DNA from: Rhodospirillales bacterium
Lineage (GTDB): Bacteria; Pseudomonadota; Alphaproteobacteria; Acetobacterales; Acetobacteraceae
Assembly (NCBI GenBank): GCA_017304945.1
Contig: JAFKLG010000117.1
Coordinates: forward strand, 1 to 32,168
Direction of reading: 5' to 3'
Length of the DNA: 32,168 nt
Made by a program: the position numbers and the translations under genes
Notes under the pieces: model-generated
Database searches by the model: none
What the model was told of the DNA's origin: nothing
What the model saw: only the letters and a program-made list of their open reading frames with translations
Shown: one piece after another, positions 15,901 through 23,980 of the stretch
Position numbering within the stretch: the stretch's first letter is position 1
Layout of the letters: each line of letters opens with the position of its first letter

Positions 15901-18435
15901 ATGACAACCCAGCGCATGACCACCCTCCCCGACCTGCCCGTGACCGAGGCCCTGCCGCGCCTGCATGCCGCACTCGATGCCGGCCGCAACGCCGTGCTGG
16001 TCGCGCCGCCCGGGGCAGGCAAGACCACGCTGGTGCCGCTCGCGCTGCTCGACGCACCCTGGCGCGGCGACCAGCGCATCCTGATGCTCGAGCCACGCCG
16101 CCTCGCCACCCGCGCCGCCGCCACCCGCATGGCGTCCCTGCGCGGGGAGGCGGTCGGCGGCACGATCGGCTTCCGCACCCGGCTCGAAGGCGCCGGTTCC
16201 GCCGCCACCCGCGTCGAGGTCGTCACCGAGGGGCTGCTGGTCCGCCGCCTGCAATCCGATCCCGGCCTCGACGGCATCGCCGCGGTGATCCTCGACGAGG
16301 TGCACGAGCGCTCGCTCGAATCCGACCTGGCGCTGGCGCTGTGCCTGGACCTGCAGCGCATGTTGCGGCCGGAATTGCGGCTGCTCGCCATGTCCGCCAC
16401 CGCCGACGGCGCCCGACTCTCCGGCCTGATGGACGCCGAGGTGGTGGAGAGCGCCGGCCGCATGTTCCCCGTGACCGTGCAGCACGCGGCGCGCGACATC
16501 GCCACCGCCCGCGACCTGCCCGATGCCATGGCCCGCGCGATCCGCGCCGCGCTGGCGGAGCATGCCGGCGATATCCTGGCCTTCCTGCCCGGCATGGCCG
16601 AGATCCGCCGCACCCAGGCCGCGCTCGATCGCTGTGGCGCACTGGTGCTGCCGCTGCATGGGGAGCTGCCGCCCGCCGACCAGGACCGCGCGCTGCGCCC
16701 CGCGGAGGGACGGCGCGTCGTGCTGGCGACCTCGATCGCCGAGACCTCGCTGACCGTGCCCGGCGTCCGCATCGTGGTGGATGGCGGCTTCCGCCGCGCG
16801 CCCCGGCTCGATCAGGCGACCGGCCTGACGCGGCTCGCCACCCTGCGCATCTCCCGGGCCGCGGCGGAGCAGCGGGCCGGCCGCGCCGGGCGGGAGGCGC
16901 CGGGTGTGGCGATCCGCCTCTGGACCCAGGCCCTGCATCGCGGCATGCCGCCGTTCGACCGGCCGGAGATCCTGGAGGCGGAGCTGTCCGGCCTGGCGCT
17001 CGACTGCGCCGCCTGGGGCACACCGCCCGCCGACCTGCCGTTCCAGGATCGGCCGCCCGCCGGTGCGCTGGCCGCCGCCGGCGCCCTGCTGCGCGAACTC
17101 GGCGCCCTCGACCAGGCCGGCCGCATCACCGCCGACGGCCGCCGCATGGCCCAACTCGGGGCGCATCCCCGGCTTGCCGCGATGCTGCTCGCGGCGGATG
17201 GGGCGGCGGAGCAGGCGATGGCCGCCGACCTCGCCGCGCTGCTGGAGGAGCGCGACCCGCTGCGCAGTCCGGAAGCGCCCTGCGACATCGCGCTCCGCCT
17301 CGCCGCCATCGCGCATGGCGATCCCGAGGCCGACCGCGCCGCCCTCGCCCGCATCCGCCGCGCCGCCGACCAGTACCGGCGGCGCATCGGCCGGGAGCGC
17401 AGCACCGCCCGCCCAACCTCGTCCCCCCTCCCCTTGCGGGAGGGGGCCAGGGGGAGGGGGACCCCCACGCCCGAAGAGCCTCCCGAACGATCCCCCCACA
17501 TCCCCGACCCCGGCCGGCTCCTCGCCGCCGCCTTCCCCGACCGCATCGCCCAGCGCCGCGGCGAACCCGGCTCCTTCCGCCTCTCCGGCGGCGGCGGCGC
17601 CAAGCTGCCGCGCCTGGATCCGCTGGCGAACGCACCCCTGCTCGTGATCGCCGCGCTCGAAATGAAGGCCTCCGCGCGCATCCGCCTCGCCGCCCCGCTC
17701 GACGCCGAGGCGCTGCCCCCGGCACTCGAAGCGCGCGTCACCGAACAGGTGGAAGGCGGTCTCGACCCCGCGACCGGCTCCGTCCTCGCCCGCCGCCGGC
17801 GCCGCCTGGGCGCGCTGATCCTGTCGGACCGCACCGAACCCGCCGATCCGGAGGCGATCGCCCAGGCGCTCGCCAGCGCCGCCGCCGGCGACCTGCGCAC
17901 GCTGCCCTGGACCGATGCCGCCCGCCAGTTGCAGGCGCGGGTCGCCTGGATGCGGCAGGCCGATCCCGATGGCGGCTGGCCGGACCTGTCCGACGCCAGC
18001 CTCGCCGCCACCGCCGCGGACTGGCTCGCGCCCCATCTCCTCGGCTACGTGAAACTCGCCGACCTGCAGCGCCTCGACCTGCTGGCGCTGCTGCGCGGCG
18101 CATTGCCCTGGCCGCTGCCGGCGACGCTCGACCAGGCGCTGCCCACGCATCTGTCGCTGCCGGGGGGCCGCGCCGCGATCGACTACACCCAGCCGGTGCC
18201 GCAGGCCGAGGCGCGCGCGCAGGCCTTCTATGGGGTGACCGAGACCCCGCGTCTCGCCGGCGGGCGCGTGCCGCTCCGCCTCGCCCTGCTCTCCCCGGCC
18301 GGCCGGCCGGTCGCGGTCACCGCCGACCTCGCGCAGTTCTGGACCGGCGGCTGGGCGGATGTCCGCCGCGACATGCGCGGGCGCTACCCGAAGCACCGCT
18401 GGCCGGAGAACCCGGCCCGTCCCGAGGAAGGCTGA
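15901..18435 (+). CDS. hrpB: ATP-dependent helicase HrpB
   Basis: An 844-residue DEAH-box helicase. Motif I is APPGAGKTT (residues 36-44), motif II ILDEVHERS (around 134), motif III SATADG, then LPLHGELP, TSIAETSLTVPGV (motif V) and QRAGRAGRE (motif VI). The C-terminal HrpB-specific domain begins near residue 690 and ends LAQFWTGGWADVRRDMRGRYPKHRWPE, the diagnostic HrpB ending. The cellular role of HrpB is poorly defined (RNA or RNP remodelling is assumed from the family). Around residues 503-530 the protein contains a Pro/Arg/Gly-rich insert translated from a palindromic repeat, which explains its being slightly longer than usual. No ribosome site is visible before the ATG at 15901; an ATG at 15916 is equally possible. 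Confidence 0.95.
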   Translation: MTTQRMTTLPDLPVTEALPRLHAALDAGRNAVLVAPPGAGKTTLVPLALLDAPWRGDQRILMLEPRRLATRAAATRMASLRGEAVGGTIGFRTRLEGAGSAATRVEVVTEGLLVRRLQSDPGLDGIAAVILDEVHERSLESDLALALCLDLQRMLRPELRLLAMSATADGARLSGLMDAEVVESAGRMFPVTVQHAARDIATARDLPDAMARAIRAALAEHAGDILAFLPGMAEIRRTQAALDRCGALVLPLHGELPPADQDRALRPAEGRRVVLATSIAETSLTVPGVRIVVDGGFRRAPRLDQATGLTRLATLRISRAAAEQRAGRAGREAPGVAIRLWTQALHRGMPPFDRPEILEAELSGLALDCAAWGTPPADLPFQDRPPAGALAAAGALLRELGALDQAGRITADGRRMAQLGAHPRLAAMLLAADGAAEQAMAADLAALLEERDPLRSPEAPCDIALRLAAIAHGDPEADRAALARIRRAADQYRRRIGRERSTARPTSSPLPLREGARGRGTPTPEEPPERSPHIPDPGRLLAAAFPDRIAQRRGEPGSFRLSGGGGAKLPRLDPLANAPLLVIAALEMKASARIRLAAPLDAEALPPALEARVTEQVEGGLDPATGSVLARRRRRLGALILSDRTEPADPEAIAQALASAAAGDLRTLPWTDAARQLQARVAWMRQADPDGGWPDLSDASLAATAADWLAPHLLGYVKLADLQRLDLLALLRGALPWPLPATLDQALPTHLSLPGGRAAIDYTQPVPQAEARAQAFYGVTETPRLAGGRVPLRLALLSPAGRPVAVTADLAQFWTGGWADVRRDMRGRYPKHRWPENPARPEEG
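17422..17470. repeat. Palindromic repeat inserted in frame inside hrpB (copy 2)
   Basis: CCCCTCCC (17425-17432), CTTGC, GGGAGGGG (17438-17445) is a perfect 8-bp stem, followed by a G-rich tail. The core is identical over 20 bp to 15584-15603. It is translated as SSPLPLREGARGRGTP, low-complexity residues interrupting two conserved helicase stretches (RRIGRER before, DPGRLLAAAFPDRIAQRRGE after). Confidence 0.7.
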
Positions 18436-18496
18436 CCGGGGCCGCGCGCAAGAAAACTGATCGACCCGATTCTTGTTGCGCGGGCGAGGGCATGCC

Positions 18497-19696
18497 ATGT
18501 CCCTCCGTCACGTCGCTCCTGGTGCATGGGTCTCCCGAATGTCCGCGCTCCCCGCCCTCCGCCTCTCCCGGATGCAGGTTCCCCCCGCGCGGCCGCGCCG
18601 CCCCGATGCGCAGCGCCCGATCCCGATGGCGACCCGCGCGCGCCGGCTGCGCGGCGTGTTCCTCGGCCTCGCGCTGCTGATGACCGCCTGCACCGCCGGC
18701 CCGAACGGTGCCGCCGCGCGCTCCGCGCCCGAGAGCTTCGCCCCGCTGGTCAAGAAGGTGCTGCCCTCGGTGGTGAACATCGCCGTCACCGAGACCGTGT
18801 CGGGGAACGACGTGGTGGGCGAGCTGCCCCCCGAACTGCGCGACACGCCGCTGGGCCGCGAGTTCCGGCGCCGCTTCGGCAACCGGCGGGAACAGATGAT
18901 GGGCGCCGGATCCGGCTTCATCATCGACCCGTCCGGCGTGATCGTGACCAACAACCACGTGGTCGGCCACGCCGACAAGATCGTGGTGTCGATGTCCGAC
19001 GGACGCCAGCTTCCGGCCACCGTGATCGGCCGTGACGACCTGACCGACATCGCCGTCATCAAGGTGAACGCGGGCGGCACCCTGCCGGCGGTGACCTGGG
19101 GCGACTCCCGCCGCGTCGAGGTGGGCGACTGGGTGCTGGCCGCCGGCAATCCGTTCGGTCTCGGCGGGTCGGTGACCGCGGGCATCGTCTCCGCCCAGGG
19201 GCGCGACCTCGGCGCCGGGCCGTTCGACAACTTCCTGCAGCTCGACGCACCGATCAATCCGGGCAACTCGGGTGGCCCGATCTTCAACATGGACGGCCAG
19301 GTGATCGGCGTGTCCACCGCGATCGTCTCCCCCTCCGGCGGGTCGGTCGGCATCGGCTTCGCCATCCCCTCCGAGATCGTCGGCCGCATCGTCACCCAGC
19401 TCGCCGCCTCCGGCAGCATCGAGCGCGGCTGGCTCGGCGTCTCCGTCGAGGAGCGGGACGGGCGCGTGGTGATCGCGACGATCGATCGCTCCGGCCCCGC
19501 CGCCCGCGCCGGTGTGCGCGCCTCCGACGTGGTGCTGGCGATCAACGGGGAGCGGGTGGAGACGTCGCGCGGCCTGATCCGCAGCGTCGCCGCCGTGGCG
19601 CCCGGCAATACGGTGAAGCTGACGGTGCGGCGGCAGGGGCGCGAGATCGACATTCCTGTTACCGTGGGACGACGCCCCCAGGAATCGGCGGGCTGA
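18497..19696 (+). CDS. HtrA/DegP-family periplasmic serine protease (one PDZ domain)
   Basis: A 399-residue S1C protease for envelope quality control. Catalytic triad: His154 in TNNHVVG, Asp184 in LTDIAVIKV and Ser258 in GNSGGPIF. One PDZ domain follows (about 310-390; GWLGVSVEE, GPAARAGVRASDVVLAINGE). The hydrophobic segment LRGVFLGLALLMTAC ends in a lipobox-like Cys, so it may be a lipoprotein. GAGGG 6 nt before the ATG at 18497 supports that start, which puts 43 basic, Pro-rich residues before the signal; the ATG at 18626 gives a normal signal but no ribosome site. It is followed 18 nt later by a response regulator and histidine kinase, so protease and sensor system form one operon. Confidence 0.93.
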   Translation: MSLRHVAPGAWVSRMSALPALRLSRMQVPPARPRRPDAQRPIPMATRARRLRGVFLGLALLMTACTAGPNGAAARSAPESFAPLVKKVLPSVVNIAVTETVSGNDVVGELPPELRDTPLGREFRRRFGNRREQMMGAGSGFIIDPSGVIVTNNHVVGHADKIVVSMSDGRQLPATVIGRDDLTDIAVIKVNAGGTLPAVTWGDSRRVEVGDWVLAAGNPFGLGGSVTAGIVSAQGRDLGAGPFDNFLQLDAPINPGNSGGPIFNMDGQVIGVSTAIVSPSGGSVGIGFAIPSEIVGRIVTQLAASGSIERGWLGVSVEERDGRVVIATIDRSGPAARAGVRASDVVLAINGERVETSRGLIRSVAAVAPGNTVKLTVRRQGREIDIPVTVGRRPQESAG

Positions 19697-19714
19697 AGAC
19701 GGAGGGGATTGGGG

Positions 19715-20398
19715 ATGCGCATCCTGGTGGTCGAGGATGACAAGGACGTGGCCGGGTTCGTGGTGCGCGGCCTGAAGGAAGCCGGCCACGTCGTCGAGCA
19801 CGCGGACAACGGCCGCGACGGGCTGTTCATGGCGGCGAGCGAGAGCTTCGATGCGGTGATCCTCGATCGCATGCTGCCGGGCGGCATCGACGGGCTGAAG
19901 ATCCTGGAAACCCTGCGCGGCCAGAAGAACGCCACGCCGGTGCTGATCCTCTCGGCGCTCGCCGACGTGGATGAGCGGGTGAAGGGGCTGAAGGCCGGCG
20001 GCGACGACTACCTGACCAAGCCCTTTGCCTTCGCCGAACTGCTCGCCCGCGTCGAGGCGCTGGCCCGCCGCGGCAAGGGCGAGGGCCCGGTCACCAAGCT
20101 GGTGGTCGAGGATCTCGAGCTCGACCTGCTGTCGCGCCAGGTGAAGCGGGCCGGGCAGAAGGTGGACCTGCAGCCGCGCGAGTTCCGCCTGCTGGAATAC
20201 CTGATGCGGCACGCCGGCCAGGTGGTGACCCGCACCATGCTGCTGGAAGGCGTGTGGGACTATCATTTCGACCCGCAGACCAACGTGATCGACGTGCACG
20301 TCTCCCGCCTGCGCCAGAAGGTGGACAAGCCGTTCCCCACCCCGCTGATCCACACGGTGCGCAACGCCGGCTACATGCTGCGGGCCGAACAGGTGTGA
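19715..20398 (+). CDS. OmpR-family response regulator
   Basis: A 227-residue two-domain regulator. The receiver (1-118) has acidic residues in VVEDD, phospho-acceptor Asp51 (AVILDRMLPGG), Ser/Thr in LILSALAD, and Lys in LTKPFAF. The winged-helix DNA-binding domain (about 130-225) has LQPREFRLLEYLMRHAGQVVTR, NVIDVHVSRLRQKVD and IHTVRNAGYML. The GGAGGGG at 19701-19707 fits the ATG at 19715. Its stop codon overlaps the GTG of the next gene by 4 nt (GTGA), so regulator and kinase are translationally coupled. It probably controls the upstream htrA-type gene and other envelope genes; this is inferred from operon structure. Confidence 0.95.
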   Translation: MRILVVEDDKDVAGFVVRGLKEAGHVVEHADNGRDGLFMAASESFDAVILDRMLPGGIDGLKILETLRGQKNATPVLILSALADVDERVKGLKAGGDDYLTKPFAFAELLARVEALARRGKGEGPVTKLVVEDLELDLLSRQVKRAGQKVDLQPREFRLLEYLMRHAGQVVTRTMLLEGVWDYHFDPQTNVIDVHVSRLRQKVDKPFPTPLIHTVRNAGYMLRAEQV

Positions 20399-22083
20399 GT
20401 TCCCGCCCGGGGGACGGGACGGCGCGGGACGAAGCGGATCGTCCCTCTCCTGGCGGGAGGCAACCAGGCGACGCCGGCGCCGTCGGGGCTCCCGACGACG
20501 GGAACCCGACGCGCCCTGGCGATTCCGAGCGCCCCGCGGACCCCGACCGTTCGGAGCACGATCGCGCGGACCACGATCGCGCGGAGCACGACCGCGCGGA
20601 TCACGAACGCTCCGATCACGACCGTCCGGATCACGACCGTCCGGATCACGACCGTTCGGACCACGACCGTTCGGGGCGCGTGCCGATGTTCCGCTCCGCC
20701 GGGTTCCGCTTTGCGGCGATCTACGCGGTCCTGCTCGCGGTCAGCGCGGCCGCCAGCGCCTATTATGTCTGGTGGGCGACGGCCGGACTGCTGGACCGCC
20801 AGGTGGAGGCGGCGATCGGCACCGACTGGCAGGGGCTCGCCGAACGCTGGGCCGAACGCGACGTGCCCGGCCTGATGCAGACCATCGACGACCGGCTGAT
20901 GCAGAACGTCGACGACGACGCGATCTACCTGCTGGTCGATTCCCGGCTCAACCGCATCGCCGGCAATCTCGAGCGCTGGCCGTCCACCGTGCAGGTGTCG
21001 GGTCCGTTCTACGAGCTCCAGGTGTCGCGCGCCGGCATCCGCTCGCTCGCGATGGTGCGCAGCTACGACCTGCCGGGCGGCTACCACCTGCTGATCGGCC
21101 GCGACGTGCAGGTGCGGGCCCAGCTCCGCCGGCTGCTGACCGATGCGCTGCTGTGGGCGCTGGTGATCCTGCTCGCGCTCGCCTCGATCGGCGCGATGGT
21201 CGTGCGCAGCCTGTTCCGGCGCGCGATCGCCAACGTCTCGGTCACGGCGGCCGCGATCGCGGCAGGCGATCTCGGCCAGCGCGTGCGCCTCTCCGGCCGC
21301 GGCGACGAGTTCGACCAGCTCGCCGAGGTCATCAACGACATGCTGGACCGGATCGGCCGGCTGATGGACGGGGTGCGGCAGGTCTCCAACGCGATCGCCC
21401 ACGACCTGCGCACGCCGATCACCCGCGCCCGCACCCGGCTCGAGGACGCCGCGCTGCATGCCGAAACCGCGGCCGACCTGCAGGCGGCGATCGAGCGGGC
21501 GACGCAGGACCTGGACGGGATCGTGGCGGTGTTCCAGGCGCTGCTGCGGATCGCCGAGATCGAGGCCGGCTCGCGCCGCGCCGCCTTCACCCGCGTCGAC
21601 CTGGCCCCGCTGCTCGCGGATCTCGCGGAACTCTACGGCGCGGTCGCCGAGGAGAAGGACGTCGCGCTGGAGATCGACCTCCCCGGCGCGCTGCCCACCT
21701 TCGGCGATGCGACACTGATCCAGCAGGCGGTCGCCAACCTGCTCGACAACGCGGTGAAGTTCTCCCCGCCGGCGGGCACCGTCCGCCTCTCGGCCGTGCC
21801 GGCGCCGACCGGCCCGACGATCCGGGTGGCCGACCAGGGGCCGGGCATCCCGGCCGCCGACCGGGAGCACGCCACCCAGCGCTTCTTCCGCGGCGAGGCG
21901 GCACGCCACACCCCAGGCTCCGGGCTCGGCCTGACGCTGGTCCAGGCCGTGGCGCACCTGCATGGCGGCACGTTGCGGCTGGAGGAGAACCCCGGCGGGG
22001 GGCTGCTGGCCGTGCTCTCGCTGCCACTCCCGGAAGAAGGCGAACGGCCTAACCGCGATGTCACTCGCGCACCACTGGCTTGA
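20395..22083 (+). CDS. Membrane sensor histidine kinase with His-rich N-terminal pentapeptide repeats
   Basis: A 562-residue kinase if read from the GTG at 20395, which overlaps the regulator stop, or 465 residues from the ATG at 20686. From the long start: a low-complexity Gly/Pro/Asp region, eight tandem pentapeptides R[SAP][DE]H[DE] (residues 52-91), membrane helix 1 (about 105-125, FAAIYAVLLAVSAAASAYY), a periplasmic domain of about 120 residues, helix 2 (about 250-268), HAMP (270-325), HisKA with His336 (NAIAHDLRTPITR), and the ATPase domain (NLLDNAVKFSP, DQGPGIP, GSGLGLTLV). The core is typical for partners of OmpR regulators. The His-rich tail would be cytoplasmic, beside the membrane. 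Whether it is translated depends on the GTG start. Confidence 0.93.
   Translation: MSSRPGDGTARDEADRPSPGGRQPGDAGAVGAPDDGNPTRPGDSERPADPDRSEHDRADHDRAEHDRADHERSDHDRPDHDRPDHDRSDHDRSGRVPMFRSAGFRFAAIYAVLLAVSAAASAYYVWWATAGLLDRQVEAAIGTDWQGLAERWAERDVPGLMQTIDDRLMQNVDDDAIYLLVDSRLNRIAGNLERWPSTVQVSGPFYELQVSRAGIRSLAMVRSYDLPGGYHLLIGRDVQVRAQLRRLLTDALLWALVILLALASIGAMVVRSLFRRAIANVSVTAAAIAAGDLGQRVRLSGRGDEFDQLAEVINDMLDRIGRLMDGVRQVSNAIAHDLRTPITRARTRLEDAALHAETAADLQAAIERATQDLDGIVAVFQALLRIAEIEAGSRRAAFTRVDLAPLLADLAELYGAVAEEKDVALEIDLPGALPTFGDATLIQQAVANLLDNAVKFSPPAGTVRLSAVPAPTGPTIRVADQGPGIPAADREHATQRFFRGEAARHTPGSGLGLTLVQAVAHLHGGTLRLEENPGGGLLAVLSLPLPEEGERPNRDVTRAPLA
20548..20667 (+). repeat. 15-bp tandem repeat, eight units, encoding R-x-D/E-H-D pentapeptides
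   Basis: Eight consecutive 15-bp units of the form CGN-NCG-GAN-CAC-GAN. Units differ mainly at the second codon (TCG/TCC, GCG, CCG) and at Asp/Glu wobble positions. The two central RPDHD units (20623-20652) are identical at the DNA level, so recent unit duplication is likely. The frame is that of the histidine kinase. Confidence 0.9.
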
Positions 22084-22110
22084 GAGGCGGGAGCGCGGAT
22101 ACTCAGGAGT

Positions 22111-22416
22111 ATGGCCGTTTCTGCTTCGACCTCCATGCTGGCCGCGCTCGCCTGCTGCCTTGCCCTCGCCGTCCCGGTCGGGGTGCCCGCGCAGGACGCG
22201 CCGGAACGGGTGACCAGCGACACCCCGGAGTTCTGCCTGCACCTGCTGGACCAGGTCAGCTCGATGGTGCGCGAGGCGTCGACCCCGCCCTCGGCCGAGG
22301 TGACCAACCTCTCCGCGGAGGGGCAGAAGATGTGCGCGCACGGCCAGACCAAGGGCGGCATCATGCGGCTGCGCCGCGCCCTGGTCCTGATGCGCGGCGG
22401 GGTGAGCAACCGATAG
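22111..22416 (+). CDS. Small exported protein with two cysteines, function unknown
   Basis: A 101-residue protein with a signal peptide (residues 1-28, MLAALACCLALAVPVGVPAQ region) and a helical mature part. Two Cys (FCLHLLD and KMCAHGQ) are spaced so as to bridge two helices, followed by KGGIMRLRRALVLMRGG. This Cys/helix pattern recurs in small periplasmic proteins of the group, but I cannot name a function. The ATG at 22111 has AGGAG too close to it; an ATG at 22135 would still leave a signal peptide. It lies 27 nt after the kinase stop and may be the last gene of the htrA/two-component operon. Confidence 0.72.
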   Translation: MAVSASTSMLAALACCLALAVPVGVPAQDAPERVTSDTPEFCLHLLDQVSSMVREASTPPSAEVTNLSAEGQKMCAHGQTKGGIMRLRRALVLMRGGVSNR

Positions 22417-22467
22417 GGCGGGCCGGTCGCGGGGAGCCGAACAGTGCACCGCCACCCCGGCCGGTCG

Positions 22468-22543
22468 CGCATCGCCCCACCCCGGCCGCCACGACCCTGC
22501 CGCGTGCAGCATCGGCCCCACCCAGCCGCCACGACCCTGCCGC
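22468..22543 (+). repeat. Two-copy direct repeat of about 36-40 bp upstream of lysA
   Basis: The unit GCATCG..CCCCACCC..GCCGCCACGACCCTGCCGC occurs twice. The last 19 bases are identical at 22485-22503 and 22525-22543, 40 nt apart; the first half differs by small changes. The repeats fill most of the gap between the small exported-protein gene and lysA, where the lysA promoter is expected. Confidence 0.65.
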
Positions 22544-22582
22544 CCCTGATGCGTATCGCGCCGCCCATGCTATCCTGGCCGG

Positions 22583-23980
22583 ATGGCCGACCGTTCCGCT
22601 CCGCTCGATCCCGCCGACGATCCCTCGCCTGACGAGCTGATTGCCGCACGCCCCTTCCTCTCCCGCCACGCGATGGACGGGCTGGTGCTGGAAGGCGTGC
22701 CACTTGCACGCATTGCGCACGCAATCGGCACGCCGACCTGGGTCTACGGCGCCGCCACCATGCGGGCCCGCTGCCGCAGCCTTCTCGACGCCCTGCGAGG
22801 CACCGGACTCGACGTGCACGCACATTACGCGGTGAAGGCGAACGACCACCTCGCCGTGCTGTCGCTGTTCGCGGCCGAGGGGCTGGGCGCCGACGTGGTC
22901 AGCGAGGGTGAGCTCCGTCGCGCGCGGGCCGCCGGGGTGCCGGCCGAGCAGATCGTCTTCTCGGGCGTGGGCAAGAGCGTGCCGGCGCTGCGGCTCGCGA
23001 TCGCCGAGGACATCGAGCAGATCAACGCCGAAAGCGCCGAGGAGCTCGAGATGATCTCGGCCCTCGCCAGCGCCATGGGACACACCGCGCGGGTGGCGCT
23101 GCGGGTCAACCCCGACGTGGACGCGGGGACGCACGAAAAGATCTCCACCGGCCGCGCGCAGGACAAGTTCGGCATCCCGTATGCCGATGCGGCGGCGCTC
23201 TATGCCCGCGCGGCCACGCTGCCCGGCATCCGGCCGGTCGGGCTCGCCGCCCATATCGGCAGCCAGGTCGAGACCCTCGCGCCCTATCGCGCCGCCTTCG
23301 GCCGCCTCGCCGAGCTGGTCCACACCCTCCGCGCCACCGGCCACGCCGTCGAAACCGTCGATTGCGGCGGCGGGCTCGGCATTCCCTACCGCAACCAGCC
23401 GGTGCCGCGGCCGGAGGGGCTGGCCGGCGCGTTGCGCGGCGCATTCCACAACCTCGACGTCCGGGTGCTGGTGGAGCCGGGCCGCTGGCTGGTCGGGCCG
23501 GCCGGACTGCTGCTCGCCTCCGTCATCCTGGTGAAGCAGACCGAGGGCACGCGGTTCGTGGTGCTGGATGCGGGCATGAACGACTTGGTCCGGCCGGCAA
23601 TGTATGATGCGTGGCACGGGATCATACCAATTTCCGCAGTGGACCTGGTCGGACCGCTGGAACCGGCGGATGTGGTTGGACCAATCTGCGAATCCTCCGA
23701 CACGTTCGCGCGACAGCGGCGCCTGCCTCCGCTGGCCCCAAACGCCTGCGTGGCGATCCTCGACGCCGGCGCGTATGGTGCGGTCATGAGCTCGCCATAC
23801 AACGCCCGCCCGCGCGCGGCCGAAGTGATGGTCGACGGCGACCGCTGGACGGTGATCCGGGCGCGGCAGGCGCTGGATGCGCTCTGGGCCGACGAGCGGG
23901 TGCCGACCGCCACCGACACCGATCCCGGCACCGCCGCTGATCCCGGCACGGCTGCGCCGCGGACGCCCGCCCCGGCATGA
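22583..23980 (+). CDS. lysA: Diaminopimelate decarboxylase
   Basis: A 465-residue PLP enzyme of the ornithine/DAP/arginine decarboxylase group 2, catalysing the last step of lysine synthesis: meso-diaminopimelate to L-lysine and CO2. The PLP lysine is Lys85 in HYAVKAN. HIGSQ, the DCGGGLGIPY glycine-rich phosphate loop and EPGRWLVG follow. The catalytic Cys369 lies in CESSDTF of the C-terminal barrel. The C-terminus has a short tandem DPGTAA repeat rich in Thr/Pro, beyond the folded enzyme. No strong ribosome site is seen before the ATG at 22583. The stop overlaps the next ATG by 4 nt (ATGA), so it is translated with the TIGR02302 gene. Confidence 0.96.
   Translation: MADRSAPLDPADDPSPDELIAARPFLSRHAMDGLVLEGVPLARIAHAIGTPTWVYGAATMRARCRSLLDALRGTGLDVHAHYAVKANDHLAVLSLFAAEGLGADVVSEGELRRARAAGVPAEQIVFSGVGKSVPALRLAIAEDIEQINAESAEELEMISALASAMGHTARVALRVNPDVDAGTHEKISTGRAQDKFGIPYADAAALYARAATLPGIRPVGLAAHIGSQVETLAPYRAAFGRLAELVHTLRATGHAVETVDCGGGLGIPYRNQPVPRPEGLAGALRGAFHNLDVRVLVEPGRWLVGPAGLLLASVILVKQTEGTRFVVLDAGMNDLVRPAMYDAWHGIIPISAVDLVGPLEPADVVGPICESSDTFARQRRLPPLAPNACVAILDAGAYGAVMSSPYNARPRAAEVMVDGDRWTVIRARQALDALWADERVPTATDTDPGTAADPGTAAPRTPAPA

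Noticed and set aside
20548..20667. CRISPR array
   Set aside because: Units are 15 bp, contiguous and without unique spacers; they are coding-frame tandem repeats.
20371..22521. Minus-strand frame with a Val/Arg/Ile repeat
   Set aside because: It is the antisense reading of the kinase and its pentapeptide repeats; no ribosome site or domain.
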